Below the pieces are notes generated by a model. It had not been told where the DNA came from, did no database searches, and saw only the letters and a list, made by a program, of their open reading frames with translations. The position numbers and the translations under genes were made by a program. A stretch of DNA of 43,649 bases from Rickettsiales bacterium (GTDB lineage: Bacteria; Pseudomonadota; Alphaproteobacteria; Rickettsiales; UBA6187): the NCBI GenBank assembly GCA_028223895.1, contig JAOIVE010000008.1:1-43649 (forward strand). Direction: 5' to 3'. This document shows positions 1 to 8,145 of the stretch, one piece after another (within the stretch, counting starts at the first letter, position 1; each line of letters starts with the position of its first letter).

Positions 1-27
1 GGACAAAATGGCAATGCTACACAAAAA

Positions 28-101
28 CCCTCTCCCTTGTGGGAGAGGTAAGATTTCTTAAGTTTTGCTTTAGAAAAACTTTTTTAGAAATCTGGTGAGG
101 G
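28..101 (+). repeat. 74-bp double-hairpin repeat, copy 1
   Basis: This block contains two successive inverted repeats. One is a CCCTCTCCC/GGGAGAGG hairpin. The other is a longer AT-rich hairpin with arms AGATTTCT and AGAAATCT. The block ends in GGTGAGGG. A second copy lies at 19269-19342 in the opposite orientation and matches at 70 of 74 positions by direct comparison. It has no coding potential of its own. It resembles the REP or MITE-like intergenic elements found in many bacteria, but I do not recognise a named family. Confidence 0.8.
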
Positions 102-138
102 CCAATTTTATTGCCTTACCGCAATGATATTAAAGAGC

Positions 139-281
139 CCTCATCCTAACCTTCTCCCCCAGGGAGAAGGAACTTAAAGAGCACAACCCCTCACCCTAAC
201 CTTCTCCCCCAGGGAGAAGGAACTTAAAGAGCACAACCCCTCATCCTAATCTTCTCTTAACGGGAAAAGGGACAAATATAA
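139..281 (+). repeat. Three tandem 50-bp palindromic repeats
   Basis: Three units with a 50-bp period begin near 139, 189 and 239. Each has the core CCCTCATCCTAACCTTCTCC followed by a GGGAGAAGG arm that pairs with CCTTCTCCC. The first two units are nearly identical, including the linker AACTTAAAGAGCACAAC. The third has diverged. Related units in the opposite orientation occur at 18914-18952 and 19081-19239. Together with the 74-bp element this fills most of the 303 bases before dusB; no gene is seen here. Confidence 0.75.
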
Positions 282-303
282 CGCTCTCCCGCGACCCGCT
301 GCG

Positions 304-1305
304 CTAGCACGGCAAGAGGCTTAAATCTATTGCCCTATCGTAAAAATCATTAATCAGACCTTTAACAATTTCAGGATCAGTTTGCTTATTTACTTGATTT
401 CTAAATTCTGACGACCCATGTAAACCAGTACTATACCAGCCTATATGCTTACGAGATATGCGCACTCCGCCTTCTATTCCATAATGTGACAACATATCTT
501 CATAATGCTCAAGCACAACATTCTTTTGCTCGATAAGATCAGGATCAGGTAATTTTTCGCCTGTATTCATATAATGGATGAACTGATTTATAATCCACGG
601 CTTGCCATATGCTCCGCGTCCAACCATTGCACCATCAGCACCTGACTGGGCAAGTGATTTTTCCAGATCATCATATGTTTTTATATCGCCATTTACGATT
701 AAAGGAATTTTAATGGCGTCTTTAACCTGCTTAATAAACTCCCAATCGGCATGACCTTTATACATCTGACATCTTGTGCGGCCATGAATAACTATCATCT
801 TTATACCTATATCTTCAGCAGCTTTTGCTAAAGCTGGAGCATTACGATTATTATCATCCCAGCCGGTGCGCATTTTTAAAGTTACCGGTATTTTTACCGC
901 ATTTACCACCGATTCAAGAATCTTTTTAGCGGTATATTCATCTCTCATCAGGGCAGACCCTGCATAGCCATTAATAACTTTTCTTACAGGACAGCCAAAA
1001 TTTATATCAATAATTTTTGCGCCCAAATCTTCATTTAATTTTGCCGCTTCTGCCATAACATCATGCTCATTACCGATAATCTGAACAGATGTCATATCCT
1101 CAAGCGATGAAACTTCCCGCTTTTGCATGCTTTGACGAGTTTGCATTATCATGGCTCTACAAGCTATCATCTCAGATACTAGCAGACCTGCGCCAAATCT
1201 TTTTACTAATTGACGAAATGGTTTATCCGTTACACCCGACATAGGTGCCAAAACAACAGGAGAGTCAATGGCTATATCGCCGATTTTTATTGTTCCAATA
1301 GACAT
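304..1305 (-). CDS. dusB: tRNA-dihydrouridine synthase DusB
   Basis: FMN-dependent enzyme that reduces uridine to dihydrouridine in the tRNA D-loop. The 333-residue protein has the family's TIM-barrel landmarks: APMSGVTDKPFR near residues 20-31, the catalytic cysteine C105 within INFGCPVRKV, IHGRTRCQMYKGHADW, and the FMN phosphate-binding VNGDIKTYDD. Length and the C-terminal helical region are normal for DusB. It is divergent from ispDF with an 87-bp gap. A dusB (nifR3) gene beside ispDF is a familiar alphaproteobacterial arrangement, but the usual downstream ntrBC genes are absent because the repeat cluster follows. The C-terminal end runs into the repeat region without overlapping it. Confidence 0.95.
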   Translation of the reverse strand: MSIGTIKIGDIAIDSPVVLAPMSGVTDKPFRQLVKRFGAGLLVSEMIACRAMIMQTRQSMQKREVSSLEDMTSVQIIGNEHDVMAEAAKLNEDLGAKIIDINFGCPVRKVINGYAGSALMRDEYTAKKILESVVNAVKIPVTLKMRTGWDDNNRNAPALAKAAEDIGIKMIVIHGRTRCQMYKGHADWEFIKQVKDAIKIPLIVNGDIKTYDDLEKSLAQSGADGAMVGRGAYGKPWIINQFIHYMNTGEKLPDPDLIEQKNVVLEHYEDMLSHYGIEGGVRISRKHIGWYSTGLHGSSEFRNQVNKQTDPEIVKGLINDFYDRAIDLSLLPC

Positions 1306-1392
1306 TTATAATAATTCTATGTAATTAGTCATATTTAAAAGATGCGCGGCAACATAGCAAAAATATATTAAATCGCAATAAGTAATATAAAT

Positions 1393-2565
1393 ATGTCACA
1401 CAATAGATATAGAAATATAGCATTAATCGTAGCAGCTGGTAGCGGTTCGCGCATGGGAGAAGAAATTCCCAAACAATATATGAAATTATCAGGCCGTGAG
1501 CTTTTAAATCACGCAGCCAGCGCATTTTTACAAAATAAAAATATTGATGCTGTTTGTGTTGTATATAATCCTGATTATGAGCAACTATATCAAAATGCGG
1601 TTAAGGATCTGGATTTGCTTGCGCCGGTAATTGGAGGCAAAACGCGCCAGGAATCTGTACGTCTTGGCTTAAAAGCAATAGAAAAATTTAATCCTGAAAT
1701 TGTTATGATTCATGATGCGGCAAGACCATTAGTCAGTCAGGATTTAATTAACAGAGTATTTGAAAAAACCAAATCCCATGGTGCTGCAATAGCAGCATTA
1801 GAGGTTGAAGATACAATAAAGCGCCATAAAAATGGCAATATTATTGAAACAATAGATCGAAAATCCTTTATGCGGGCTCAAACTCCGCAAGGTTTTAAAT
1901 ATAAAGACATTCTAAAAGCACATATGCAAATTGGTGATTTATCTGTCACCGATGATGCATCAATATTTGAATATTTTAAAAAACCGGTTCATATTGTTAA
2001 AGGCTCGCAGCTAAATTTTAAAATTACTCAATCAGATGACCTACAAAGAGCGCAAAGACTTATGACAGATAACTCAAATTGTGAAACACGCAGCGGTATT
2101 GGATTTGATGTCCATGCTTTTGAAAAAAAAGCAGGTGACGTAGTTTTATGTAATGTAAAAATACCGCACTCAAAAACCCTTAAAGGCCATTCAGACGCTG
2201 ATGTTGCTATACATGCTTTGGTTGATGCAATTTTAGGATCAATCGGCAAAGGTGATATTGGAGAACATTTTCCGCCTTCTGATAATAAGTTCAAAAATAT
2301 GGATTCCAGCATTTTTCTACAAAATGCCATCGGAAAATTACGCTACATGAATGCAAAAATCATAAATGCTGACCTAACTATAATTTGTGAAGAGCCAAAA
2401 ATAACACCTCATAAACCTGATATGCGCAAAAGATTATCAAAGATAATGGACGTCTCTGAAGATCGTATTAATATCAAAGCAACAACCACAGAAAAGCTTG
2501 GTTTTACTGGTCGCGGCGAAGGAATTGCAGCACAAGCAATTGTTACTATTAGTATAAATTCATAA
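1393..2565 (+). CDS. ispDF: Bifunctional IspD/IspF of the MEP isoprenoid pathway
   Basis: Fusion of two non-consecutive MEP-pathway enzymes. Residues 1 to about 225 are IspD (2-C-methyl-D-erythritol 4-phosphate cytidylyltransferase), with the CTP-binding VAAGSGSRMG near residue 13 and the HDAARP motif. Residues from about 232 to 390 are IspF (MECDP synthase), with GIGFDVHAF and GHSDADVAIHALVDA carrying the metal-binding Asp and His residues, and GFTGRGEG near the end. The fusion is typical of alphaproteobacteria and Campylobacterota. The ATG start at 1393 places the nucleotide loop at the usual distance from the N-terminus. It is divergent from dusB, and no strong Shine-Dalgarno is visible. 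Confidence 0.95.
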   Translation: MSHNRYRNIALIVAAGSGSRMGEEIPKQYMKLSGRELLNHAASAFLQNKNIDAVCVVYNPDYEQLYQNAVKDLDLLAPVIGGKTRQESVRLGLKAIEKFNPEIVMIHDAARPLVSQDLINRVFEKTKSHGAAIAALEVEDTIKRHKNGNIIETIDRKSFMRAQTPQGFKYKDILKAHMQIGDLSVTDDASIFEYFKKPVHIVKGSQLNFKITQSDDLQRAQRLMTDNSNCETRSGIGFDVHAFEKKAGDVVLCNVKIPHSKTLKGHSDADVAIHALVDAILGSIGKGDIGEHFPPSDNKFKNMDSSIFLQNAIGKLRYMNAKIINADLTIICEEPKITPHKPDMRKRLSKIMDVSEDRINIKATTTEKLGFTGRGEGIAAQAIVTISINS

Positions 2566-2666
2566 AAACTTGATAAACTTGTAGCAATTTTATATTTTAT
2601 ATGATATAAAGTTGTAACAGGATGTAAGTTTTTCAACTTATTCTGTTTTGTAAGTGGGGATATTTT

Positions 2667-3623
2667 ATGCAGATAGCGCCGAGCATATCAAATCTTTTTT
2701 CAGGAGCTAATCACAGCGATAGGTCAAATGAGAGGATTAATCATCCTAATATTTTTAATTCGTCGCGCGAAGATGGCAGCAAAAAAAATGGCTTAGCGAT
2801 TGCCGATAGTGTTTCTATAAGTTCAGCGGCGACATTTCAGCAAAGTATTTCTATAAAACAAGAAGGAACTGCTTCTTTAAAGGATGGTTCTTTAGAAGAT
2901 GCAGTTGAAGATTTCTTCGATCAGGTTATATCGGCATTTACAGATCTTTTGGATTCATTTGGTCTTTCATCTGAGCAAAGTCTGCTACTGGACGAATTTA
3001 GCGAACTGGAAGATCAATTTATTGATAGCTTAAACCTTACATATCAGGATGATCTATTTTTAGATGATTTAGGTGCTAAGGAAGATGCGTTTTTCTCATC
3101 ATTAAATTTAACTGACGAACAATCTGCTCTTTTAGATAGGTTAGAAGCCGTTGAAGAAGGTTTAGAAGAGCCATTTGAACTTACCGCAGAAGAGGCAGCT
3201 TTTGTTGCTGATATTGATAAGCAGATAGATGCTTTTTATGATTCTTTGGAGTTTAGTGAAGATGAGGGCAATCTTTTAAGCAGAATTGCAGAAGTACAGT
3301 TTTCATTTGAAGCAGAATTGAGCATATCTTATACGGAGCTACAATTTGTACAAAGTACTGATCTGCAATTTGAAGATTTCTTAAATAATATAGAAGATTC
3401 GCGCGCTGTTGATATTAATAAATTGATTGAAGCGCTGGAAAGTGATGATGACTATAGCAACAGGCTTCTTGTAGATAGCAACCCCAATTCTGGCAAAAGA
3501 GATTTTATATCTCAATATTCACAAACCAGTGTAAATTTGCAATTTGCATTCCAAAGCGCATCTGCTCAATATCAATATCTTGAGCAACCAGCCCAATCTC
3601 AGAATTTATCATTTACCAGCTGA
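2667..3623 (+). CDS. Unknown acidic protein with six tandem 24-residue repeats
   Basis: I do not recognise this 318-residue protein. Residues 1-70 are Ser/Asn-rich and probably flexible. Residues 97-240 divide exactly into six 24-residue units (97-120, 121-144, 145-168, 169-192, 193-216, 217-240). A weaker seventh unit may precede them at 73-96. A typical unit starts S-L-x-L-T-x-E-Q, then x-x-L-L-D, and ends in an acidic stretch with Phe such as E-D-x-F. The pattern suggests pairs of short amphipathic helices, so an alpha-solenoid or a bundle is possible. There is no signal peptide, membrane segment or Cys. GGGGAT lies 5 bases before the ATG. The 3' end overlaps the 3' end of lpxB by 15 bases, convergently. 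Confidence 0.8.
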   Translation: MQIAPSISNLFSGANHSDRSNERINHPNIFNSSREDGSKKNGLAIADSVSISSAATFQQSISIKQEGTASLKDGSLEDAVEDFFDQVISAFTDLLDSFGLSSEQSLLLDEFSELEDQFIDSLNLTYQDDLFLDDLGAKEDAFFSSLNLTDEQSALLDRLEAVEEGLEEPFELTAEEAAFVADIDKQIDAFYDSLEFSEDEGNLLSRIAEVQFSFEAELSISYTELQFVQSTDLQFEDFLNNIEDSRAVDINKLIEALESDDDYSNRLLVDSNPNSGKRDFISQYSQTSVNLQFAFQSASAQYQYLEQPAQSQNLSFTS

Positions 3624-4778
3624 TAATTTTAAAATTACTTTTGCCGCCTTCTGGCTTGGCAAGTAGTTATCTTCTAGGCCTAAATCTTTAAAAACCTGCT
3701 GACATGTATCAATTTGTTTTTTTTGCATTTTTTGATCGTTAAATAATTTTAGCAAGCCTCTGGATAAATTATCTGCGTTGCATTTTCCCTGTATAAATTC
3801 CGGGATTACTTCTTTATTTAAAATAATATTAATCAAATTTGCATATTTAATTTTAATCATCGATTTAATTATTAAATATGAGACAAAGCTTACTTTATAG
3901 GCAATAATCATAGGAAGTTTGAATAAAGATATTTCTAAAGTTGCAGTTCCTGATTTTGCAAGCGCCACATCACAAGCCGCATAAGCGCTGTCTTTATCAT
4001 CTTTATTTTCTACAATAACATAAGATATACCGGAATTTTCCATATATTTAGATATGGAATCTTTAATATGCGGCAGGGTTGGAACAACAATATGCAAATT
4101 ATCTAACCTTTTGCTGAGGATTTTACAGGTTTCAATATATATTGGCATAAGGCGCTTAATTTCTGAAATGCGGCTTCCACCAAGCATGCATAGAACCTTT
4201 GCACTTTCAGATATATTATGTTTTTTACGAAAGTCCCTTCGTAATTTTTGTAAATCCTGCGACTTAAAATCTTCAACAATAGGGTGGCCAATAAAACTAT
4301 TATCCAAACCGACAGCATCAAAATATGGCGGCTCAAATGGCAATATTGCTAATAAATGGTCATATAATTTTGCTATTTTCTTTGCACGACCCGGCTTATA
4401 TGCCCAAACAGTTGGGGCAACATAATGTACTAATTTAAAATTTCTGTTTTTTAATTTTTTTGCCACCCGAAAACAAAATCCCGGAGAATCTATAGTGATT
4501 ACAATATCAGGCTGCGTGCGATAAATTTCTTCAACCGTTTCATTTATCCTATTTAAAACATTAGGAATATGGGGAATAACTTCTAAAAATCCCATAATAG
4601 ATAATTCTGACATGGGAAAAAGACTATGCATACCTTCTTTTTGCATATTTTCACCACCAATACCACTAAATGAAATATCATAATTATTATTGTTTTTCAG
4701 AGCCTTAATTAGCTTAGCTCCAAGGTTATCTCCTGAAGGCTCACCAGCTATTATATATAGTTTTAGTTTTTTTTTCAT
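3609..4778 (-). CDS. lpxB: Lipid-A-disaccharide synthase LpxB
   Basis: Glycosyltransferase (GT19) that joins UDP-2,3-diacylglucosamine and lipid X to make the lipid A disaccharide at the inner face of the cytoplasmic membrane. The 389-residue protein begins with the characteristic IAGEPSGDNLGAKLI. It also has SFSGIGGENM, VHYVAPTVWAYKPGRA, a LGGSRISEIKRLMP loop and AKSGTATLEIS near the sugar-nucleotide site. Length is normal. The gene stands alone; the lpxD-fabZ-lpxA-lpxI cluster that often precedes it is not in this window. Its presence indicates an LPS-bearing outer membrane, in line with the lol genes further on. Confidence 0.95.
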   Translation of the reverse strand: MKKKLKLYIIAGEPSGDNLGAKLIKALKNNNNYDISFSGIGGENMQKEGMHSLFPMSELSIMGFLEVIPHIPNVLNRINETVEEIYRTQPDIVITIDSPGFCFRVAKKLKNRNFKLVHYVAPTVWAYKPGRAKKIAKLYDHLLAILPFEPPYFDAVGLDNSFIGHPIVEDFKSQDLQKLRRDFRKKHNISESAKVLCMLGGSRISEIKRLMPIYIETCKILSKRLDNLHIVVPTLPHIKDSISKYMENSGISYVIVENKDDKDSAYAACDVALAKSGTATLEISLFKLPMIIAYKVSFVSYLIIKSMIKIKYANLINIILNKEVIPEFIQGKCNADNLSRGLLKLFNDQKMQKKQIDTCQQVFKDLGLEDNYLPSQKAAKVILKLSAGK

Positions 4779-4858
4779 AATATCTATAATAAATATTTAA
4801 ATATATGTTATACTGCTTATCTTGAGGACATCAAACTTAAATTATTCAGGTATATATC

Positions 4859-5515
4859 ATGAAAAAAGAATCAGGGTTTACTCTTGTTGAGCTTTCTATA
4901 GTTATTGTAATAATCGGCCTTATAGTTGCAGGAATTTTTGCCGGGCAAGATCTTATAAAACAAGCGCGAGTAAAGTCGGTTATTGATGAATCTAATAAAT
5001 ATAAGATGGCGTGGAATACATTTAAGTTAAAATATAATGCCTTTCCTGGTGACATGGATAATGCCAGCAGCTATTGGGGAGCAGCAACAAATGGAAATGG
5101 CGATCGCTATGTAGCCGTTGCAACAGAATCTTATTACGCATGGCATCACCTTGCTTTATCCAATATGATAAATGGTGTTTATACCGGCGCTCCAGATAGT
5201 AATAACTGTACATTTGGTGTTAACTGCCCTGGCTCTGCAAGAGGCGCCGGTGGTTATGTATATTGGGGAGATTCTACAAACGGCAACAGATTAAGATATG
5301 CAAAACCTACTTCCAATAGCGGCTTGACTACTGCAACCATCAATCCGCAAGATGCCAAAAGTATTGATGATAAATTAGATGATGGAGTTCCAGATGCCGG
5401 CAATGTTCTTTCGGCAACTGGTGCTGCAGCAACAGGAACATGTTTAACCGGATCAGTATATACTTTAACAAATGAAGCAGATGCATGCTATATTGATTTT
5501 GTTGCAACTAAATAG
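4859..5515 (+). CDS. Type IV prepilin-like protein
   Basis: The N-terminus has the class III prepilin signal: a short basic leader MKKESG, then FTLVELSIVIVIIGLIVAGI, a hydrophobic helix with Glu at +5 of the mature protein. Cleavage would fall after G6, with methylation of F7. The rest of the 218 residues looks like a pilin globular head. It includes the YNAFPGDMDNASSYWG segment common in proteobacterial pilins and pseudopilins. Two Cys pairs (NNCTFGVNC and TGTCL...DACY) could form disulphides, the second enclosing a D-region-like loop. No assembly genes (pilB, pilC, pilD, pilQ) are nearby, so it is an orphan pilin or pseudopilin. An AGG lies 9 bases upstream of the ATG. Confidence 0.85.
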   Translation: MKKESGFTLVELSIVIVIIGLIVAGIFAGQDLIKQARVKSVIDESNKYKMAWNTFKLKYNAFPGDMDNASSYWGAATNGNGDRYVAVATESYYAWHHLALSNMINGVYTGAPDSNNCTFGVNCPGSARGAGGYVYWGDSTNGNRLRYAKPTSNSGLTTATINPQDAKSIDDKLDDGVPDAGNVLSATGAAATGTCLTGSVYTLTNEADACYIDFVATK

Positions 5516-5527
5516 GAAGAAGTTAAA

Positions 5528-6550
5528 TTAAGGCAAATTAAATTTAATATTTTTTGCAAACCTTCCGATAATCATAATAAGTAAAATACTAAAAGCTAAA
5601 CCTGTAGGCCATTTATATAATGGTCTGCGGGTTAAGAAACTGATCGCTTCACTTTCACTTTTTTCCATCTTGTTGATTTTTGCATATATTTCACCTAAAG
5701 CCTTCTCATTAGTGGCTCTAAAATATACACCGCCAGTTATTTTAGCTATTTCCTTTAAAAGATCTTCGTCCATCTTCATTTCAGCCATAATTATTTGGCC
5801 AAATTGATTAGGAAAAGGCACAGCTCCATGGCTTCCAACACCAATAGTATATATTCTTATTCCATATTGCTCAGCAAGCTTTGCAGCTTCAATCGGCGGC
5901 ACTGTACCTGCCGTATTAGAGCCATCAGTAAGTAGGATTATAACACGTGATCCTGTAGGCCTATGACGAAGATTTTTAACTGCAACGCCAATAGCATCAC
6001 CAATTGCAGTGGAATCACCAGCCATTCCTATAACAGCATTATTAAGCATGTCACTAACAGATATCGTATCAAGAGTAAGAGGCACGTGTAAGTATGCATT
6101 ACTGCCAAATAGCACCAGCCCCACACGGTCGCCTCTGCGATCTTTTACAAAATTTCCTACCACTTCTTTTGTTGCCTGAAGGCGATTAATACGCTGCCCA
6201 TTTTTTTCAAAATCCAGTGCTTTCATAGATCCTGAAAGATCAACCGCCAGCATTAAATCATAACCTTCATTATTTACATGCGTATATTCGTTAACTATCT
6301 GTGGACGCATTAAAGCAATCACACATAATACCCAAATCAAATATAGCATAAATTTTTCCAGACGCGATTTGACTACAGGCGCAGATTTGCTTGTACCAAA
6401 TGCTTCTTTAATTTTAGCTGATGCCGGAATAATAAGCTTACTAACTGCCCCATGATCCTTTGACGCAGGCACTATCAAGCGAAATATCAGCGGCAATAAA
6501 ACCAATATCGCCATTTGCGGCCATTGAAATATAAAAGACTCATGCCCCAT
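5528..6550 (-). CDS. Membrane-anchored VWA domain protein, BatA-like
   Basis: The 340-residue protein has N-terminal hydrophobic segments near residues 13-28 and 66-82, then a von Willebrand factor A domain, then a C-terminal membrane segment (ILLIMIIGRF). The MIDAS motif D-L-S-G-S is at residues 104-108, the Thr-containing GDSTAIGDAIG loop follows, and LLTDGSNTAG completes the metal site, so metal binding should be intact. This architecture matches the BatA-type proteins found with DUF58 and MoxR genes. It is the last gene of a three-gene operon with the DUF4381 and DUF58 genes. A role in envelope stress or in assembly of a periplasmic complex is inferred from the family only. Confidence 0.88.
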   Translation of the reverse strand: MGHESFIFQWPQMAILVLLPLIFRLIVPASKDHGAVSKLIIPASAKIKEAFGTSKSAPVVKSRLEKFMLYLIWVLCVIALMRPQIVNEYTHVNNEGYDLMLAVDLSGSMKALDFEKNGQRINRLQATKEVVGNFVKDRRGDRVGLVLFGSNAYLHVPLTLDTISVSDMLNNAVIGMAGDSTAIGDAIGVAVKNLRHRPTGSRVIILLTDGSNTAGTVPPIEAAKLAEQYGIRIYTIGVGSHGAVPFPNQFGQIIMAEMKMDEDLLKEIAKITGGVYFRATNEKALGEIYAKINKMEKSESEAISFLTRRPLYKWPTGLAFSILLIMIIGRFAKNIKFNLP

Positions 6551-6587
6551 AATTAATTTTTCCAGTTTCTAAATAATTATTATTTAC

Positions 6588-7043
6588 CTATCTAACCCAA
6601 TTTCTTAAAGCACTCACAAGCTCTTTAGCATCAGATTTATCCAAAATATATTCTTTTGGCGAATAAGCATTATCAACTAATATTTTACCCTTATTTTTCC
6701 ACTTAAAGCCTTTTGGGTCATTGTTTTCCAGCCATTTTAACCACTCATCAGATTCCAAAGATGCACATTCTTTGCGCGTATAGTGCATTAAAATAATTTT
6801 TTTAGAGGCGATAAGAAAATCGCCAACCCATTTTTTATCAGCTTTAACAGATTCTTTTTCCAGCTCATCAAGTATCTTAAATGCCTGAGAATGCCAGATT
6901 TTCCTTCTGAAATGTTTTATTAAAAAATATATAGTCACGGTCAATATCAGACCAATCACCACCCACCATATAGGAGCTAATGGCCACCATGAAACTACGT
7001 CTAAATCATCAATATCTTCTAACTGCGACAATAATGGATTCAC
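6588..7043 (-). CDS. DUF4381 family membrane protein
   Basis: A 151-residue protein with one clear transmembrane segment at about residues 22-43, followed by a basic cytoplasmic region. The N-terminus PLLSQLEDIDDLDVVSWWPLAP and the size match DUF4381 proteins, which regularly sit between a DUF58 gene and a VWA gene. It overlaps the DUF58 gene by four bases (ATGA), which implies translational coupling, and is followed 37 bases later by the VWA gene. The biochemical role of the family is not known to me. Confidence 0.8.
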   Translation of the reverse strand: MNPLLSQLEDIDDLDVVSWWPLAPIWWVVIGLILTVTIYFLIKHFRRKIWHSQAFKILDELEKESVKADKKWVGDFLIASKKIILMHYTRKECASLESDEWLKWLENNDPKGFKWKNKGKILVDNAYSPKEYILDKSDAKELVSALRNWVR

Positions 7044-7954
7044 GCCGCCTCCCTTGAAGATTTAACATGCGAAAGACCTTTATTCAGACAAGTTAAAACA
7101 TCCTTATCCGTATATAAAGGAATTATTTTAACCCCATAACGATGAGCTATTTCATGCAGATTATCGTAATTTTTCTGCCATTGAGTCTCATAATTTTTGC
7201 GTCCTGCATTATAGCTTGTATTTACATATAAATAATCATCACCATCTGCAAACTCAACAGCTCCCATGTCGGGCAAGGCCATATCAATCGGGTCATATAC
7301 AGGTAGTAAAACAACCTCACATATACGTTGCAGATAACTTAATCTGCGCTGAAATGATTTATCCAGATTATTAAAATCAGCTATTATAAATACCAGATTT
7401 CCACTTTTTGCAATACGCGTTAAATCCTTCATTGCCACTTCTAAAGAAGCAATATTATCAGATTTACCATGCTCATGACTGCTCAGTAAACGCAATAATT
7501 TCCACAAAGACTGACGCGTTGTCTGAGGTGAAAAATATTGAACAGATCTGTCGATATCTCCAAAAACCATTCCTCCAACTCTGTCATGATGGCTATTAGC
7601 ACTCCAGCCAAGTAAAGCCGCAGCTCTTGCTGCCTGAACTGATTTAAAAGTAACCCTGGTTCCAAATCTCATATTTGGACTTGATTCAACGCATATTATA
7701 ACATTGCGCATACGCTCTTCTGTATAAACTTTCAAATGCGGCTCACTGGTTCTTGCAGTCACACGCCAGTCAATATTACGGATATCATCACCATGGACAT
7801 ATTGCCGCACCTCAGCAAACTCCATACCCTGCCCGCGAAATGAAGAGGCATAATTTCCTGCAAGTATAGAAGCAGATTTACGACTACTACCAGCTGTTAA
7901 TCCACGTGCATGACTTTGCAATGACACAAGCTCATCAAAATTAGGATATATCAT
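7040..7954 (-). CDS. DUF58 domain protein
   Basis: A 304-residue DUF58 protein, identified by FRGQGMEFAEVRQY and the signature HGDDIRNIDWRVTAR at about residues 52-67. The C-terminal half resembles a degenerate VWA fold (CVESSPNMRFG, then VFIIADFNN). It appears cytosolic with no membrane segment. It is the first gene of the DUF58-DUF4381-VWA operon. In most genomes a MoxR-type AAA ATPase gene lies directly upstream; here the upstream gene is a sensor kinase 191 bases away, so MoxR is missing or lies elsewhere. The gap at 7955-8145 holds nothing I can identify. Confidence 0.88.
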   Translation of the reverse strand: MIYPNFDELVSLQSHARGLTAGSSRKSASILAGNYASSFRGQGMEFAEVRQYVHGDDIRNIDWRVTARTSEPHLKVYTEERMRNVIICVESSPNMRFGTRVTFKSVQAARAAALLGWSANSHHDRVGGMVFGDIDRSVQYFSPQTTRQSLWKLLRLLSSHEHGKSDNIASLEVAMKDLTRIAKSGNLVFIIADFNNLDKSFQRRLSYLQRICEVVLLPVYDPIDMALPDMGAVEFADGDDYLYVNTSYNAGRKNYETQWQKNYDNLHEIAHRYGVKIIPLYTDKDVLTCLNKGLSHVKSSREAA

Positions 7955-8145
7955 TATATTTTTTGTTATTTATATTTTAAAAATGAGTAAATTTTATAAT
8001 CAGTCTACATTTTTATATATTTTTAGATTCTTATCAAGTCAGAGTTATTCAATTTCAACAAAATATAATAAAAAAATATCAGGCACTGCAAAGATTTATT
8101 AACAGCTTCCAGATGAAATAAATAAATATTCTGACTTTAATGCGA

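Noticed and set aside
5528-7954. Toxin or phage module
   Set aside because: The VWA, DUF4381 and DUF58 genes form a known housekeeping-type envelope operon.
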